Assembly (NCBI GenBank): GCA_031763025.1
Contig: JASSKH010000025.1
Coordinates: 4,278,001 to 4,342,000, forward strand
Source: Macrocystis pyrifera
Taxonomy: Eukaryota > Sar > Phaeophyceae > Laminariales > Laminariaceae
Direction of reading: 5' to 3'
DNA: 64,000 bases
The translations under genes were made by a program, and so were the position numbers. Position 1 is the first letter of the stretch. Each line of letters opens with the position of its first letter. This document shows positions 53,961 to 64,000 of this stretch, one piece after another. The notes below the pieces were generated by a model. It saw nothing but the letters and a program-made list of their open reading frames with translations, ran no database searches and had not been told where the DNA came from.

Positions 53961-56067
53961 AATTCCAATTTACAGCGGATCTCTGAAATTAAAAGCTAAC
54001 ATTATATTCAGACGGCACAGCGGGAGTTTTTGTTGTAAGCGGGACAAATCAAGATGTAGATTCGTTCTAGAACCATTCCCACCAGTGTGAGTCCAATGGG
54101 GCTTCTGCCCGAGATATTTATATGTATAAACTACTGTATTGTACATATTTCACATTTCGCTTCGCGCGACGAATCCTGCGAAGAACCACAACGGACGCTA
54201 CACGTAGCGGTGTTTTTTCAGTGGACGTAGTCGATAGGATACGATGTGATACGTTGTATTAAACCTATTGTGCTTTTCTGCTGCTAGAGAAGCTTTGCAG
54301 TGGATGGCACCTGCCGCTACGAGAAGCTCTTTCTGTTGGACTAAACTTGCCAGGTGCATATTTTCCCTCTTCAAACGAACTTCCGACCTCGTGCTGGAGG
54401 GCATCATCCTGAATTTCTATCAAATTATATCCGCTTTGGCTCAAACGCAGGGCAACCAAGGCCCGAGAACGTCGGGGCTGATGTTGTGGTTCGCCTGCTG
54501 GCGGGTCTGTGCGGCTGTATTGCCGTGCTAGCTGTCGGTTGGATGTTGTGTACGGCAGTCCTGATGTGATATTGTGACGGCCGCGCTGATGGAAAACAAA
54601 AAACTCGAGGCTATATATCGGAGCGGATCGCCGTAAGTAGGAGCAGCGTTACTAGTAAGTGGTTGTAATGAGGCGCGAACTCGACAATATCTGCAGCAGT
54701 TGTATCTGCGATGAATCACGCTGGGCGTATCATATGCAGATTGTTCTCTATTCATTATTGTGCTGAACCAACGCGAACAAACATCTACGTACGTACGTAC
54801 ATACGCACGTATTATATATCGTGACAGCGGTGAGACCGCGTTTGGCCGGTGCGAAAGTCCCCGCCAAACAATCTGATTATTAATCAGATGAGTGCAGATG
54901 TGTTCAATGTCTTGATGACGTGTCTATGTGTTTAGCACGCAGATTGAGTCCATGTTGAATCCCCCCTCCAACCTTGAAAATCTCATTTTACCTGGCTTTT
55001 CGTACTGATCCTCGATATCGGCCGCGATGGAGACTATCGATTTCGTCATTCGCGCACGTTTACTTCATATGGCTCTGATGATGGGTTCCATCAAGCGTAT
55101 TGTTGTGTCTCGGGGTAAATCCGATTTCATATTTTGGGCTTCTTTGTGCGATCGTTGTTGTGGTCGTCAGCTATCTTACCCCGTCAAGCGCTCGACGATC
55201 GGCACTCATTTCTCCGCTGCAGATATTGTCTCACGACCGAAACATATGACTTCAGACCCTGATGATTTGACGCCCATAACCTCACGTGTCCTGCACCCCC
55301 TCAGTTCCATTCCAGGCGAGACACCCTTCCCATTCAAGTGTATCCGAGGGCCGACCACGCCAGGCTTCTCGACAACGCCCAGTCATACGCTCGCAGGTTC
55401 GCGAACGAATTAATAAATTGACGGCAGGCCGTCCAACCTTTCGCTTGGGCTCCAGGTGAGGGAGTGTTCCACTCCGTTTGGAGGAATGGAGTTTGTTTGG
55501 CTTCATATTTTTGGTGGGAACCGCGTCATGTACCTGCACTTTATCATATTGAACGAAAGCAAATTTGTTGGCGCCAAATAGTACATTCGGGGGGAAATGT
55601 ACAGTTCGCCAAAATAATAACCACTGGTGACTTGGCACAAGGCGCGGCCGACGAAGCCGTCAACACCGGCCTGTCGCATGACTTTTTTTGCCGCTGGCTG
55701 CAGTCCTTCGTTTTGTTAATGCCTGAGATAGTTCTTGTGTAGATTTTACGATACGAGCGTTAACAATCGCGCCACCTCGATGTCCATAGTTGTGATCCGG
55801 CGTGGCGTGCACACAACCTGGATGAGAAATCGTCCGTGCTTGGGGTTTAATCAAGAAGGTTTACCTGTGCCATGTTTCCCGCGTGTTTCCAAAATTTTCG
55901 AGTAGCTTCTCAAAGTGTCGTACTCTCGCCGGGGGACACGGGTAAGTACTCGTGGACAAAAAGCCCCGTGATGACATAAACATCAAAACAGATGCTGTGT
56001 GTCAACTCTGCTTCTGTGGAGAGTTTGGGTGGTAACAGCCCGTTGGTACACACGCCAAACTTTCAAA
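53961..56067. other. No gene recognised
   Basis: The overlapping open frames on + (55027-55413, 55464-55742) and - (55282-55638, with a KRKVGRP AT-hook-like motif) cannot both be real. None has a recognised domain. A TACG microsatellite lies near 54786. Confidence 0.3.
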
Positions 56068-56550
56068 CAGTCAAAAAGAGACTAAATTCTACAACGTAAC
56101 CTGTCTAAAACACAGTATTTCAAGCCTACCGATGCCATTGGTGACTTGGACGCTGTTTGTACGAACTGAACCGTCGGAAAAAAACAGCATTTTCGCTTGA
56201 ACCATTTCAGCGGTATCCCTCCGTTACTTGGTAGACGAGGTCTTCGTCGTCTGCTTTCAGGGCCACGCATATACTGGCGAATTCATACCACCTGCATCCG
56301 AAAGCCAAAGTCGTTCGGATGCAGGTGGTATGAATTCGCCAGTATATGCGTGGACCTGAAAACAGACGACGAAGACCTCGTCTACCAAGTAACGGAGGGA
56401 TACCGCTGAAATGGTTCAAGAAGAAATGCTGTTTTTTTCCGACGGTTCATTTGGTGAAAACAGCGTCCAAGTCACCAATGGCATCGGAAGGCTTGAAATA
56501 CCGTGTTTTAGACAGATTACGTTGTGGAATTTTTTCTCTTTTTGACGGTA
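56068..56550. repeat. Long hairpin (~235-base arms) at the start of the 735-bp array
   Basis: Arms about 56068-56302 and 56314-56550 are reverse complements with few mismatches, around an 11-base loop AGCCAAAGTCG. The inner 107 bases are nearly perfect. Units B and C keep only the inner ~105-base arms. Confidence 0.85.
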
Positions 56551-58378
56551 TAAAAGGCTCGATACAACATCGGCCTACGCCGTGAATTCGAGAAAGGTCA
56601 ACGCTAGACTATTGTGGAAGAGGACGTGAACAACGCGGGTTGCGATGCAGGTAGTGTTGTTTCTAGAAAATAGCGAGTGATACTTTATTGGCTACGGATG
56701 TTATCCGACATTTCAGGAGTCGCATGGCGTATAACGATCTTGTTGAGCTTCAGGGAGTGTAAAATACTAAACAGTGCTACGAGTTTCTACAAATAGATAA
56801 ACTAGACTTGATTCGTTCTTTTTTTCCCTGAGGAAGTGGTTGTTTTTAAATTCATTGACGCGACGGTAGGATAATAGGATGGAAGCATGGCATTAGAGTA
56901 CAGAAGATGACCCGTCGGCAAAAATCAACATTTCCTCTTGAACCATTTCAGCGGTATCCCTCCGTTACTTGGTAGACGAGGTCTTCGTCGTCTGCGTTCA
57001 GGGCCACGCATATACTGGCGAATTCGTACCACCTGCATCCGAATGACTTTGGCTTGCGGATGCAGGTGGTATGAACTCGCCAGTATATGCGTGGCCCTGA
57101 AAACAGACGACGAAGACCTCGTCTACCAAGGATACCGCTGAAATGGTTCAAGGAGAAATGCTGTTTTTTTCCGACGGTTCATTTGGTAAAAACAGCGTCC
57201 AAGTCACCAATGGCATCGGAATGCTTGAAATACTGTGTTTTAGACAGATTACGTTGTGGAATTTTTTCTCTTTTTGACGGTATGAAAGGCTCTATACAAC
57301 ATCGGCCTACGCCGTGAACTCGAGAAAGGTCAACGCTAGACTATTGCGGAAGAGGACGTGAACAACGCGGGTTGCGATGCAGGTAGTGTTGTTTCTAGAA
57401 AATAGCGAGTGATATTTTATTGGCTACGGATGTTATCCGACATTTCAGGAGTCGCATGGCGTATAGCGATCTTGTTGAGCTTCAGGAGGTGAAAAATACT
57501 AAACAGTGCTACGAGTTTCTACAAATTGATAAACTAGACTTGATTCGTTCTTTTTTTCCCTGAGGAAGTGGTTGTTTTTAAATTCATTGACGCGACGGTA
57601 GGATAATAGGATGGAAGCATGGCATTAGAGTACAGAAGATGACCCGTCGGCAAAAATCAACATTTCCTCTTGAACCATTTCAGCGGTATCCCTCCGTTAC
57701 TTGGTAGACGAGGTCTTCGTCGTCTGCTTTCAGGGCCACGCATATACTGGCGAATTCGTACCACCTGCATCCGAATGACTTTGGCTTGCGGATGCAGGTG
57801 GTATGAACTCGCCAGTATATGCGTGGCCCTGAAAACAGACGACGAAGACCTCGTCTACCAAGTAACGGAGGGATAGCGCTGAAATGGTTCAAGAAGAACT
57901 GCTGTTTTTTTCCGACGGTTCATTTGGTAAAAACAGTGTCCAAGTCACAAATGGCATCGGAATGCTTGAAATACTGTGTTTTAGACAGATTACGTTGTGG
58001 ATTTTTTTCTCTTTTTGACGGTATGAAAGGCTCTATACAACATCGGCCTACGCCGTGAACTCGAGAAAGGTCAACGCTAGACTATTGTGGAAGATGACGT
58101 GAACAGCGCGGGTTGCGATGCAGGTAGTGTTGTTTCTAGAAAATAGCGAGTGATATTTTATTGGCTACGGATGTTATCCGACATTTCAGGAGTCGCATGG
58201 CGTATAACGATCTTGTTGAGCTTCAGGCAGTGTAAAATACTAAACAGTGCTACGAGTTTCTACAAATTGATAAACTAGACTTGATTCGTTCTTTTTTTCC
58301 CTGAGGAAGTGGTTGTTTTTAAATTTATTGACGCGACGGTAGGATAATAGGATGGAAGCATGGCATTAGAGTACAGAA
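56172..58378 (+). repeat. Three tandem units of ~735 bases, each with a hairpin
   Basis: Units are about 56172-56906, 56907-57638 and 57639-58378 (spacings 741 and 732). Each ends ...GGATGGAAGCATGGCATTAG. An open frame of 79, 76 and 79 codons starts at 56346, 57087 and 57819 (MRGPENRRRRPRLP...), differing by a 9-base in-frame deletion in unit B. It may be chance in such similar units, and no domain is recognised. Confidence 0.9.
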
Positions 58379-58761
58379 TATACCAGGTGGGGGTAAAATT
58401 CTAATTATCGAGCCGTTTCTTCCCGCTCGACAAGGACGGCCCTTGCCACCTGGACAGAAAAGAGATGTAAGGAGACCACGCCAATGCTCGTTAGTCTAGT
58501 GAACATAAGTCGACGCTTCTTTATTCACATATTCGCGATCAAGCACGGCATTATATGCTGCTTATATCGTAGCATCGAAATACTGCTTACATGACGTTGG
58601 AGACAACCTTTGTTTCGTAGGTAATAAACAAGCGCGATGTCGGCAGTTAACTGGCGCCGTCTATAGCAACTTATTCCCCCTCAACTCGTACGAGTCCTGT
58701 TCATGACAAATACCAGATAACAATGTTGTTTATGCCGACAAAGTGTTGATTCCTGCAACAC

Positions 58762-59093
58762 ATGATCCCACTGAGATCATCTGCCACCACTGCGGCAAGT
58801 CAGGGCACTACAGGAGCGGCTATTCCGTACCCACCAAGGCCAACGGGAACAGAAACAAGCCTGCCGTCGATAAGAAGAAATCCGGATGAGGGGCAGTGCT
58901 GGGCAGATATGATGTACTATGCACAGGACGACCACTCCCAACGACGCCGAGTGCTACGTGCAAGTGGCTCCCCGCTCGCAGGCGAGTAGTACGCATATGG
59001 CGGCTGTGGTGGGCGCCCTAACCCGCACCGATACCGACAAGAAGCCTGTAGTTGGTTTTGACGACGACTGTGACAAGGGCTTTGCATTTTAGC
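58762..59093 (+). pseudogene. Copia-type Gag tail remnant (zinc knuckle region)
   Basis: One frame reads EIICHHCGKSGHYRSGY, a retroviral-type CCHC zinc knuckle whose last Cys is Tyr. After a frame change near 58880-58920 another frame reads MHRTTTPNDAECY, the short His/Cys motif that follows the knuckle in Ty1/copia Gag, then continues to a stop at 59093. In intact elements this region binds RNA and precedes the protease. No protease, integrase or RT is found downstream. Confidence 0.55.
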
Positions 59094-60380
59094 TCGAACA
59101 ATACTGCAGGGACCGCCAGCGAGCGTTCGCCTGATCAATCACGACCGCCAACTAGTGGTCGCCTTATCAACGCTGGATCACAGGGCATCTTCATCGCGTT
59201 TAGGACTGCGCCGGAACATCACTTCTGGAGTCGCTGAACGCCATTATCATCTGGGTCAACAGGAGGACCTGGAGTCGCACGGCAATATCTGTTTGCTTCG
59301 TAGTACGTAGCCCCACACGTCTTTTTGGTTTGGGAGGGCGGTCAGAAACAAACGTGGTTATGCTGCTGCACTTTTTGTGCAAGGTTTTTCGTTTTGTAGT
59401 AGCATCACACACGTCTCATTTGTACGGGAGGGCTGGCAGAAACGTGGTCGGCCGCTACAGTAAATATTTACTTCTAGTTCTTGGTCAGCAAACTGATCGT
59501 TGGAATATTGTTGAGTCTTGAGATTCAGTTGTGATTTTTTTGCAGTAATGCGTCTTGACTCTCTCCAACACAAACATGTCTTCAACTGTTCATTCACCCT
59601 TTGGGCAGTACAGTACCACGGCAGTGTGGAATGTTAAGTAAAACCTACGGCCAGCAATGGCGTCGAAGTATGTAGCGTACGGAGTGATATATTCCCGAGT
59701 AGGTCTGTCTGGATTGTGACACCCCACGCGCTTTTCATAGTCTTTGTGTGTGATATTTTCCGTTTTCATGCTCGTCCATGATTCTAGCCGGTCACAGCAG
59801 TAGTATGTCGTTTATGTTGCCAAGTTATGCGTGTTGTTGCATAAATTAGCTGTACAAAAGGGTCGGTCATCCATCAGTTGGCGAAGCAGGAACGGTTGAT
59901 GTTGTGACGTCTCAAAGAGTAATGGAAATTTGTTGAGACACAGCAACGGATGCACACGTGCAATATACAGACGAATAGCATAGACAAGTGCGCTGAAGAA
60001 GTAACGAGAGTTAAAACATTTTCGAGCAAATACGACGGAGTAGGTTTCGACACTTTCAGTAAGTATCACGAAAGAGTAAATCAGAACCTAATCCAATTAG
60101 ACAATTGAAGGTGGCAAGTTTGACGGTGATACACCCATCGAAGGGTCGTATAAACCATGCTACTCAGCAGTAGGCAGTACCCTATACCGAGTCGCTGATC
60201 GGCAACATAAGCCGTCTCGAGCAAGTAGGCCACAGCAACACAACGGGGCGTTATGGCAGTACAGGAGAGCGATGTGTTGCATGCCGATTGAGTAGATATG
60301 CGGCATAATCTAATGTCGTTTTGGTATTAGATATGTTACTTGCCATAGCTATCATTTTCAAGGCTTATCACGGTAAGTTC
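59094..60380. other. No gene recognised; short direct repeat
   Basis: A block CACACGTCT...GGGAGGGC.GGCAGAAAC...CGTGG is repeated about 100 bases apart (near 59312 and 59410). Nothing else is assignable. Confidence 0.35.
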
Positions 60381-60381
60381 G

Positions 60382-60680
60382 GCAGGACGGGACGGGACGG
60401 TAAAACCGCCGTCAAAATGGTCCCGCCGTCCCGTCCCGCCGACAAAATCCTTGATCGTCGTCACTTACCGTCCCGTCCCGCCTATAAAATCTCTCCCGTT
60501 GGAAATTACCGTCCCATCCCGCGGTGCCACAGAAAAATTACCGTCCCGTCCCGCCGTGACACCGACAAATTACCGTCCCGTCCCGCCGTGGGACCGAAAA
60601 ATTACCGCCCCGTCCCCCCGATAAAATCTCTCCCGTAGAAAATTATCGTTCCGTCCCGTCGTGGCACCGCCTCCGGCGGA
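60382..60680 (+). repeat. CCGTCCCGTCCCGCC repeat cluster 1
   Basis: About seven copies, several spaced 31-32 bases apart (for example near 60540 and 60571), preceded by one copy in reverse orientation (GGACGGGACGGGACGG at about 60387). They yield Pro/Arg-rich open frames that are by-products. Confidence 0.8.
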
Positions 60681-61318
60681 CATAACTTGCCTCTTCCCGT
60701 ACAAGAAACATTCGTGGTCGTCTGTTCCCATCGATTTCCACCACGAAATACGAAATTAATCAAGAAATTTCGAGTTGTACCTAACTTCAATAGTAACTCC
60801 TGTATAAATACATGTGTTATCCTAAATTGTGCACAACTAACTCCCATCTATAAATGAAATACGTCTAGAATAGTAGTAGGCGTATTACCCAGCTTGCAAA
60901 ATTGGGTATCAACTATTCAAATTAATCAGTCAAACCTGCAGATGACGTTTTCATCGTCTTGCTTATATAATACCTGGTCAGTGGTTGGTATGAAATTGCT
61001 GGGCACCACATTTACTTCTGATAGAAAAAGCTGTGCTGGTGGTGTTGATCAGCAGCTGGTTGATCTGTTTCTATATACTTTCAAATGAAGGCAAGTACAA
61101 ATGTTACCGAAAAATAATGAAAATTACTAATAAGCAGTAAGTGTATACCTGGTGGTGTTGTTTTTTATTTTCTTATCTTCATACCTTATTTCCACTCGCA
61201 ACTGAAAGCAGAGTATCATAACACAACACCTGCCACAGGCTCGCCACTACACACGAAGAGCACACAGACCACGATCACACCAGTACTACTCGCGTGGCCC
61301 AAAACGATTTCACGAGAC

Positions 61319-61633
61319 ATGCCATCAAGCGGGACGCAAAACGTGCACTGTCAAGGATGTAGGGCCGAGTGTTGCACATTGAAACCTAGCAGTTTGGTGT
61401 CAGTCAAAGCATGTCAATGTCAATGCCAAGTTGCTGTCTGTCAAGGGGTGAAAGTGCTGTCTCCTAGCATATTTGGTGCGATCGGCACGGACGCCATGGA
61501 TGCCTATCTCACGGGCGGGGTCGATCGACCAGCAGCGGCACTAGAATCACCACCGCCGCCGCCACCACCTCCACCTGCACAACCACCAGTAACACAGCGT
61601 AAGCACAACCATCAGAACAGCCACCATGAATGA
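61319..61633 (+). other. Unidentified 104-codon open frame between the two repeat clusters
   Basis: Its N-terminal half is Cys-rich (CQGCRAECC, CQCQCQ) and its C-terminal half has a Pro9 run. It starts with ATG and lies between two CCGTCCC repeat clusters. No family is recognised. The Pro run comes from a CCG/CCA microsatellite and the CQCQC from TGTCAATG repeats, so it may be spurious. Confidence 0.2.
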
Positions 61634-61844
61634 GCTGGCAACGCAACAACAGCGCTTGGGGCAGGGTTGGAAGAAATCAGAGGACGTCGCCCGTGTAGTG
61701 GCAGCACTTCTCGGGGCTTGGGCTGCGCGGGTCGAGAAGAAACCGTCTTCGTCGGGACGGCTCCCTTCGCGGAACCAGCAGTGTGCGGGAAATTTTTCGC
61801 GTACAACGGTGCTGACCCTGCGGCGGGAAAGAAGAAAAAAACTA

Positions 61845-61965
61845 TATTTACCGTCCCGTCCCGCTGTGGGAAAAAAACATTACCGTCCCGTCCCGCCGAG
61901 GAAAAAATTATTTACCGTCCCGTCCCGCCGAGGAACAAATATTTACCGTCCCGTCCCGTCGTGAA
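61845..61965 (+). repeat. CCGTCCCGTCCCGCC repeat cluster 2
   Basis: Four copies at about 61850, 61882, 61913 and 61946 (spacing 31-33), each preceded by ATTTA or ATTA and followed by CG(C/A)GG and an A-run. Same family and orientation as cluster 1, 1.2 kb away. Confidence 0.85.
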
Positions 61966-64000
61966 AATCAGCCCCGTTCTCACTGGATAACACGGAATAG
62001 TCTGGTAGTACATGGTTCCAGAGTGGGATTCTCGAGGGATCAATGGTGACGAATACGATGTTCCTTGCAAAGCCAGTAAGGTTACGCAGGACACCAAATA
62101 CACTGTCGTACCTGGTGTCTACTGTATCGTAAATGGCCTAGTTGCCGGGGATCCACGTCCGGAACGTCACTACACTATGTAACACATGCTGTCCAGAATA
62201 CTGGGTTTGCGGTCGTCGTTTGTTCGGTGTGATACAGAGTATCATTACCGTATAAGGAATCAGTAAAAGTAAGGTTATGGTTATGTCGTTTCCCGACGAA
62301 GGTTGTCGTAGGAGGTATATGTCTCTGTTTGAGATCCATCAAAGTTAAATGAACAGGAGCGTTTGTACGCCCACTTGTTTACGCCACTTCTCTCACTTTT
62401 CTCTTATTTCATCATGTCGTGTTGAACAGGACCCATAGTAATACAACAGGCCAGGTAGGTTTTTTGTAATGTGATCTTCTGAGCGTAATTGAGCTTATTA
62501 TATAGCAGCAACCAGCTGGCAACGCTCAGCTGATAGTGCTTACTTTCACCGCGGGCTGCCTGACGTAACCCAGGAGCCGCGCACCACACGCCCAAAGCGG
62601 GGTTTCCGTTTCGAGTGTCATGTACCACAGGAGACAAAAAAGGAAACTGGAAGTTGCACGGGTCTCGCGATGATGCACTGCGTGGGACCAAAAGAAACAA
62701 CCGCTGGTGAGTAATTTATCAAAATTTCTCTATGCCCCCCCTCCCGAAGACTATCGAACACCGAACAGCAGGCAGCTGCTCGCGTTTAGTATCAAAGTGA
62801 AACACCCACCCTTAATGTAGCTACTACAGGGCATCGACCTGGACATTATATAATAACCTGTAAACGCCACGGTCACAAATGGGGTGGGAAGCTAACTCTG
62901 GCAGCTCCCTAACTGGCAGCGCCCACACCCAACACTCCAAGAAGCTACTCCACCTGAATCAGCAGCACCCACATATAAATTATCCTGACACCGAGGTAAA
63001 ACAGCAAAGCCCAATGGTCAGCGTGCAAATATCGAAAAAATATAAAACGGCAGTGTAAACGATTTCACGATGAGCACATTTTTATCCGAAACCAAGCTGA
63101 TAACTGACAACCAGCTTTTGGCTCTTTACAACCATCGCACCAAAAAATGCAGCACCTTTCTTAGGCCAGATCTTATGCAATATTGTTTGAGTGATTGAAA
63201 AAGGCAGGAAGTCGGATTTTCCTGCGGCAAAAAGCCACACCAGATCGGTGCGCCATGTGCCGTCTTATGGTGTTTTTGGTTTTATTTCATGGGAGAACAA
63301 AAAAAAAAGAACAGAACCGAGATCTTGAAGTTTCCTTGAACTCTACGTACGTGGACCACGACACGAACGAGTCGTTCACGCCGGGTTGGGCGATCAACCT
63401 TCACCACCAGCTCCTCCAAGGAAGGAACGGAACGTGGAACCTCCTGCGGAGCTGCGTAAGGGGTCGCTGGACCAGCAAGGAGCTCTCGCTCTCGCGGAGC
63501 ATGAGCTGCTTGCGGCCGTCGTAGTCAGAAAAGAAGAACGTTAGATTGTTTTGATACTGCTGTAGTCTCGTCCTATTCGTATCCAAAGTTGTTTTGCCTA
63601 GAGCAGCTGCAGTTGGGCGGCCGCAAGGGACGCAACGGTGGCCAAGGTATTGATGCCCTCTCTCTCCGTAGTGACCGATGCACAAGTGCTGGAGCCCAGC
63701 TGTGTACAAGAGTAACCAAGCATGTAGCGTCGTGACCCATCATGAGCCCTGTCTGTAACATATACAAAATTGTACAATGCCTCCGAGGTCTTGTGCAAAA
63801 GCAAATTTTATCACTTTCAGAGTTGATCAGAAAAGGCTGTCAAAAAAAATCACTTCCTGGAATTTCATGAGTGATAAAATCTCGGAGGAACATTTTTTCC
63901 ACCAAACAGGCCCCATAAGACATGATTTTGATAAAATCTGATCAGAAACGAGACTAGATACCCCGAAGCCTCCGTAAACAGCCATATAATCACCTCAAAA
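61966..64000. other. No gene recognised; one GC-rich open stretch
   Basis: The interval 63329-63544 on + is open without a start codon. It is more GC-rich than its surroundings and gives a hydrophilic peptide (ELRKGSLDQQGALALAEHEL); the opposite strand is also open. It may be a fragment of a retroelement or an exon, but I cannot identify it. Confidence 0.25.

Noticed and set aside
56197-56419. Same 70-residue peptide encoded on both strands
   Set aside because: Direct consequence of the hairpin arms being reverse complements, not two genes.
60382-61965. CRISPR array or prokaryotic direct repeats
   Set aside because: Repeats are short, imperfect, with A-rich rather than unique spacers, and no cas genes.

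Overview
This window is eukaryotic nuclear DNA, most likely from a large, repeat-rich algal or protist genome. The signs are one spliced protein gene with long GT-AG introns, several classes of retroelement, interstitial TTAGGG-type telomere repeats, many microsatellites, and no operons or ribosome binding sites. A stramenopile alga is plausible but not proven; nothing here fixes the taxon.

Layout. 1-2200 is the 3' part of a decayed LINE on the + strand, with a reverse transcriptase carrying a broken catalytic box and a 3' (AAC)n tail. 2201-6727 is repeat-derived DNA with a 105-bp TA-flanked MITE. 6728-24576 is the only well supported host gene: a secreted or membrane-anchored, copper-dependent, dopamine beta-hydroxylase-like monooxygenase. 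It has 8 exons, encodes about 583 residues and retains all copper ligands. Its first intron is 10.8 kb and packed with repeats. 26360-29009 (- strand) holds pieces of a KDZ-type (Kyakuja-Dileera-Zisupton) transposase. 31143-33270 is a diverged tandem repeat. 33275-33823 and 45713-46273 are two copies of a TG...CA element that looks like a solo LTR. 37300-51215 is a retroelement nest: eleven copies of a tRNA-derived SINE, several 5'-truncated LINE copies, a 1.5-kb-arm inverted repeat, and nested insertions that can be dated relative to one another. 53310-53960 is a 42-bp tandem array that stays open in several frames. 56068-58378 is an array of three ~735-bp units, each with a long hairpin. 58762-59093 is a decayed Copia-type Gag tail. 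60380-61970 holds two clusters of a ~31-bp CCGTCCCGTCCCGCC repeat.

How the parts relate. The monooxygenase would enter the secretory pathway, bind two coppers and hydroxylate an unknown substrate using ascorbate. Almost everything else is mobile or satellite DNA. The LINE copies share one 3' end and would be the natural source of trans-acting retrotransposition enzymes, but the copy seen here is dead. No defence island, CRISPR array or recognisable new multigene system is present. The least explained objects are structural: the hairpin array whose loop flips orientation between units, the 42-bp array, the near-identical 1.5-kb palindrome, and a conserved mini-ORF with splice-like signals in the LINE 3' region.
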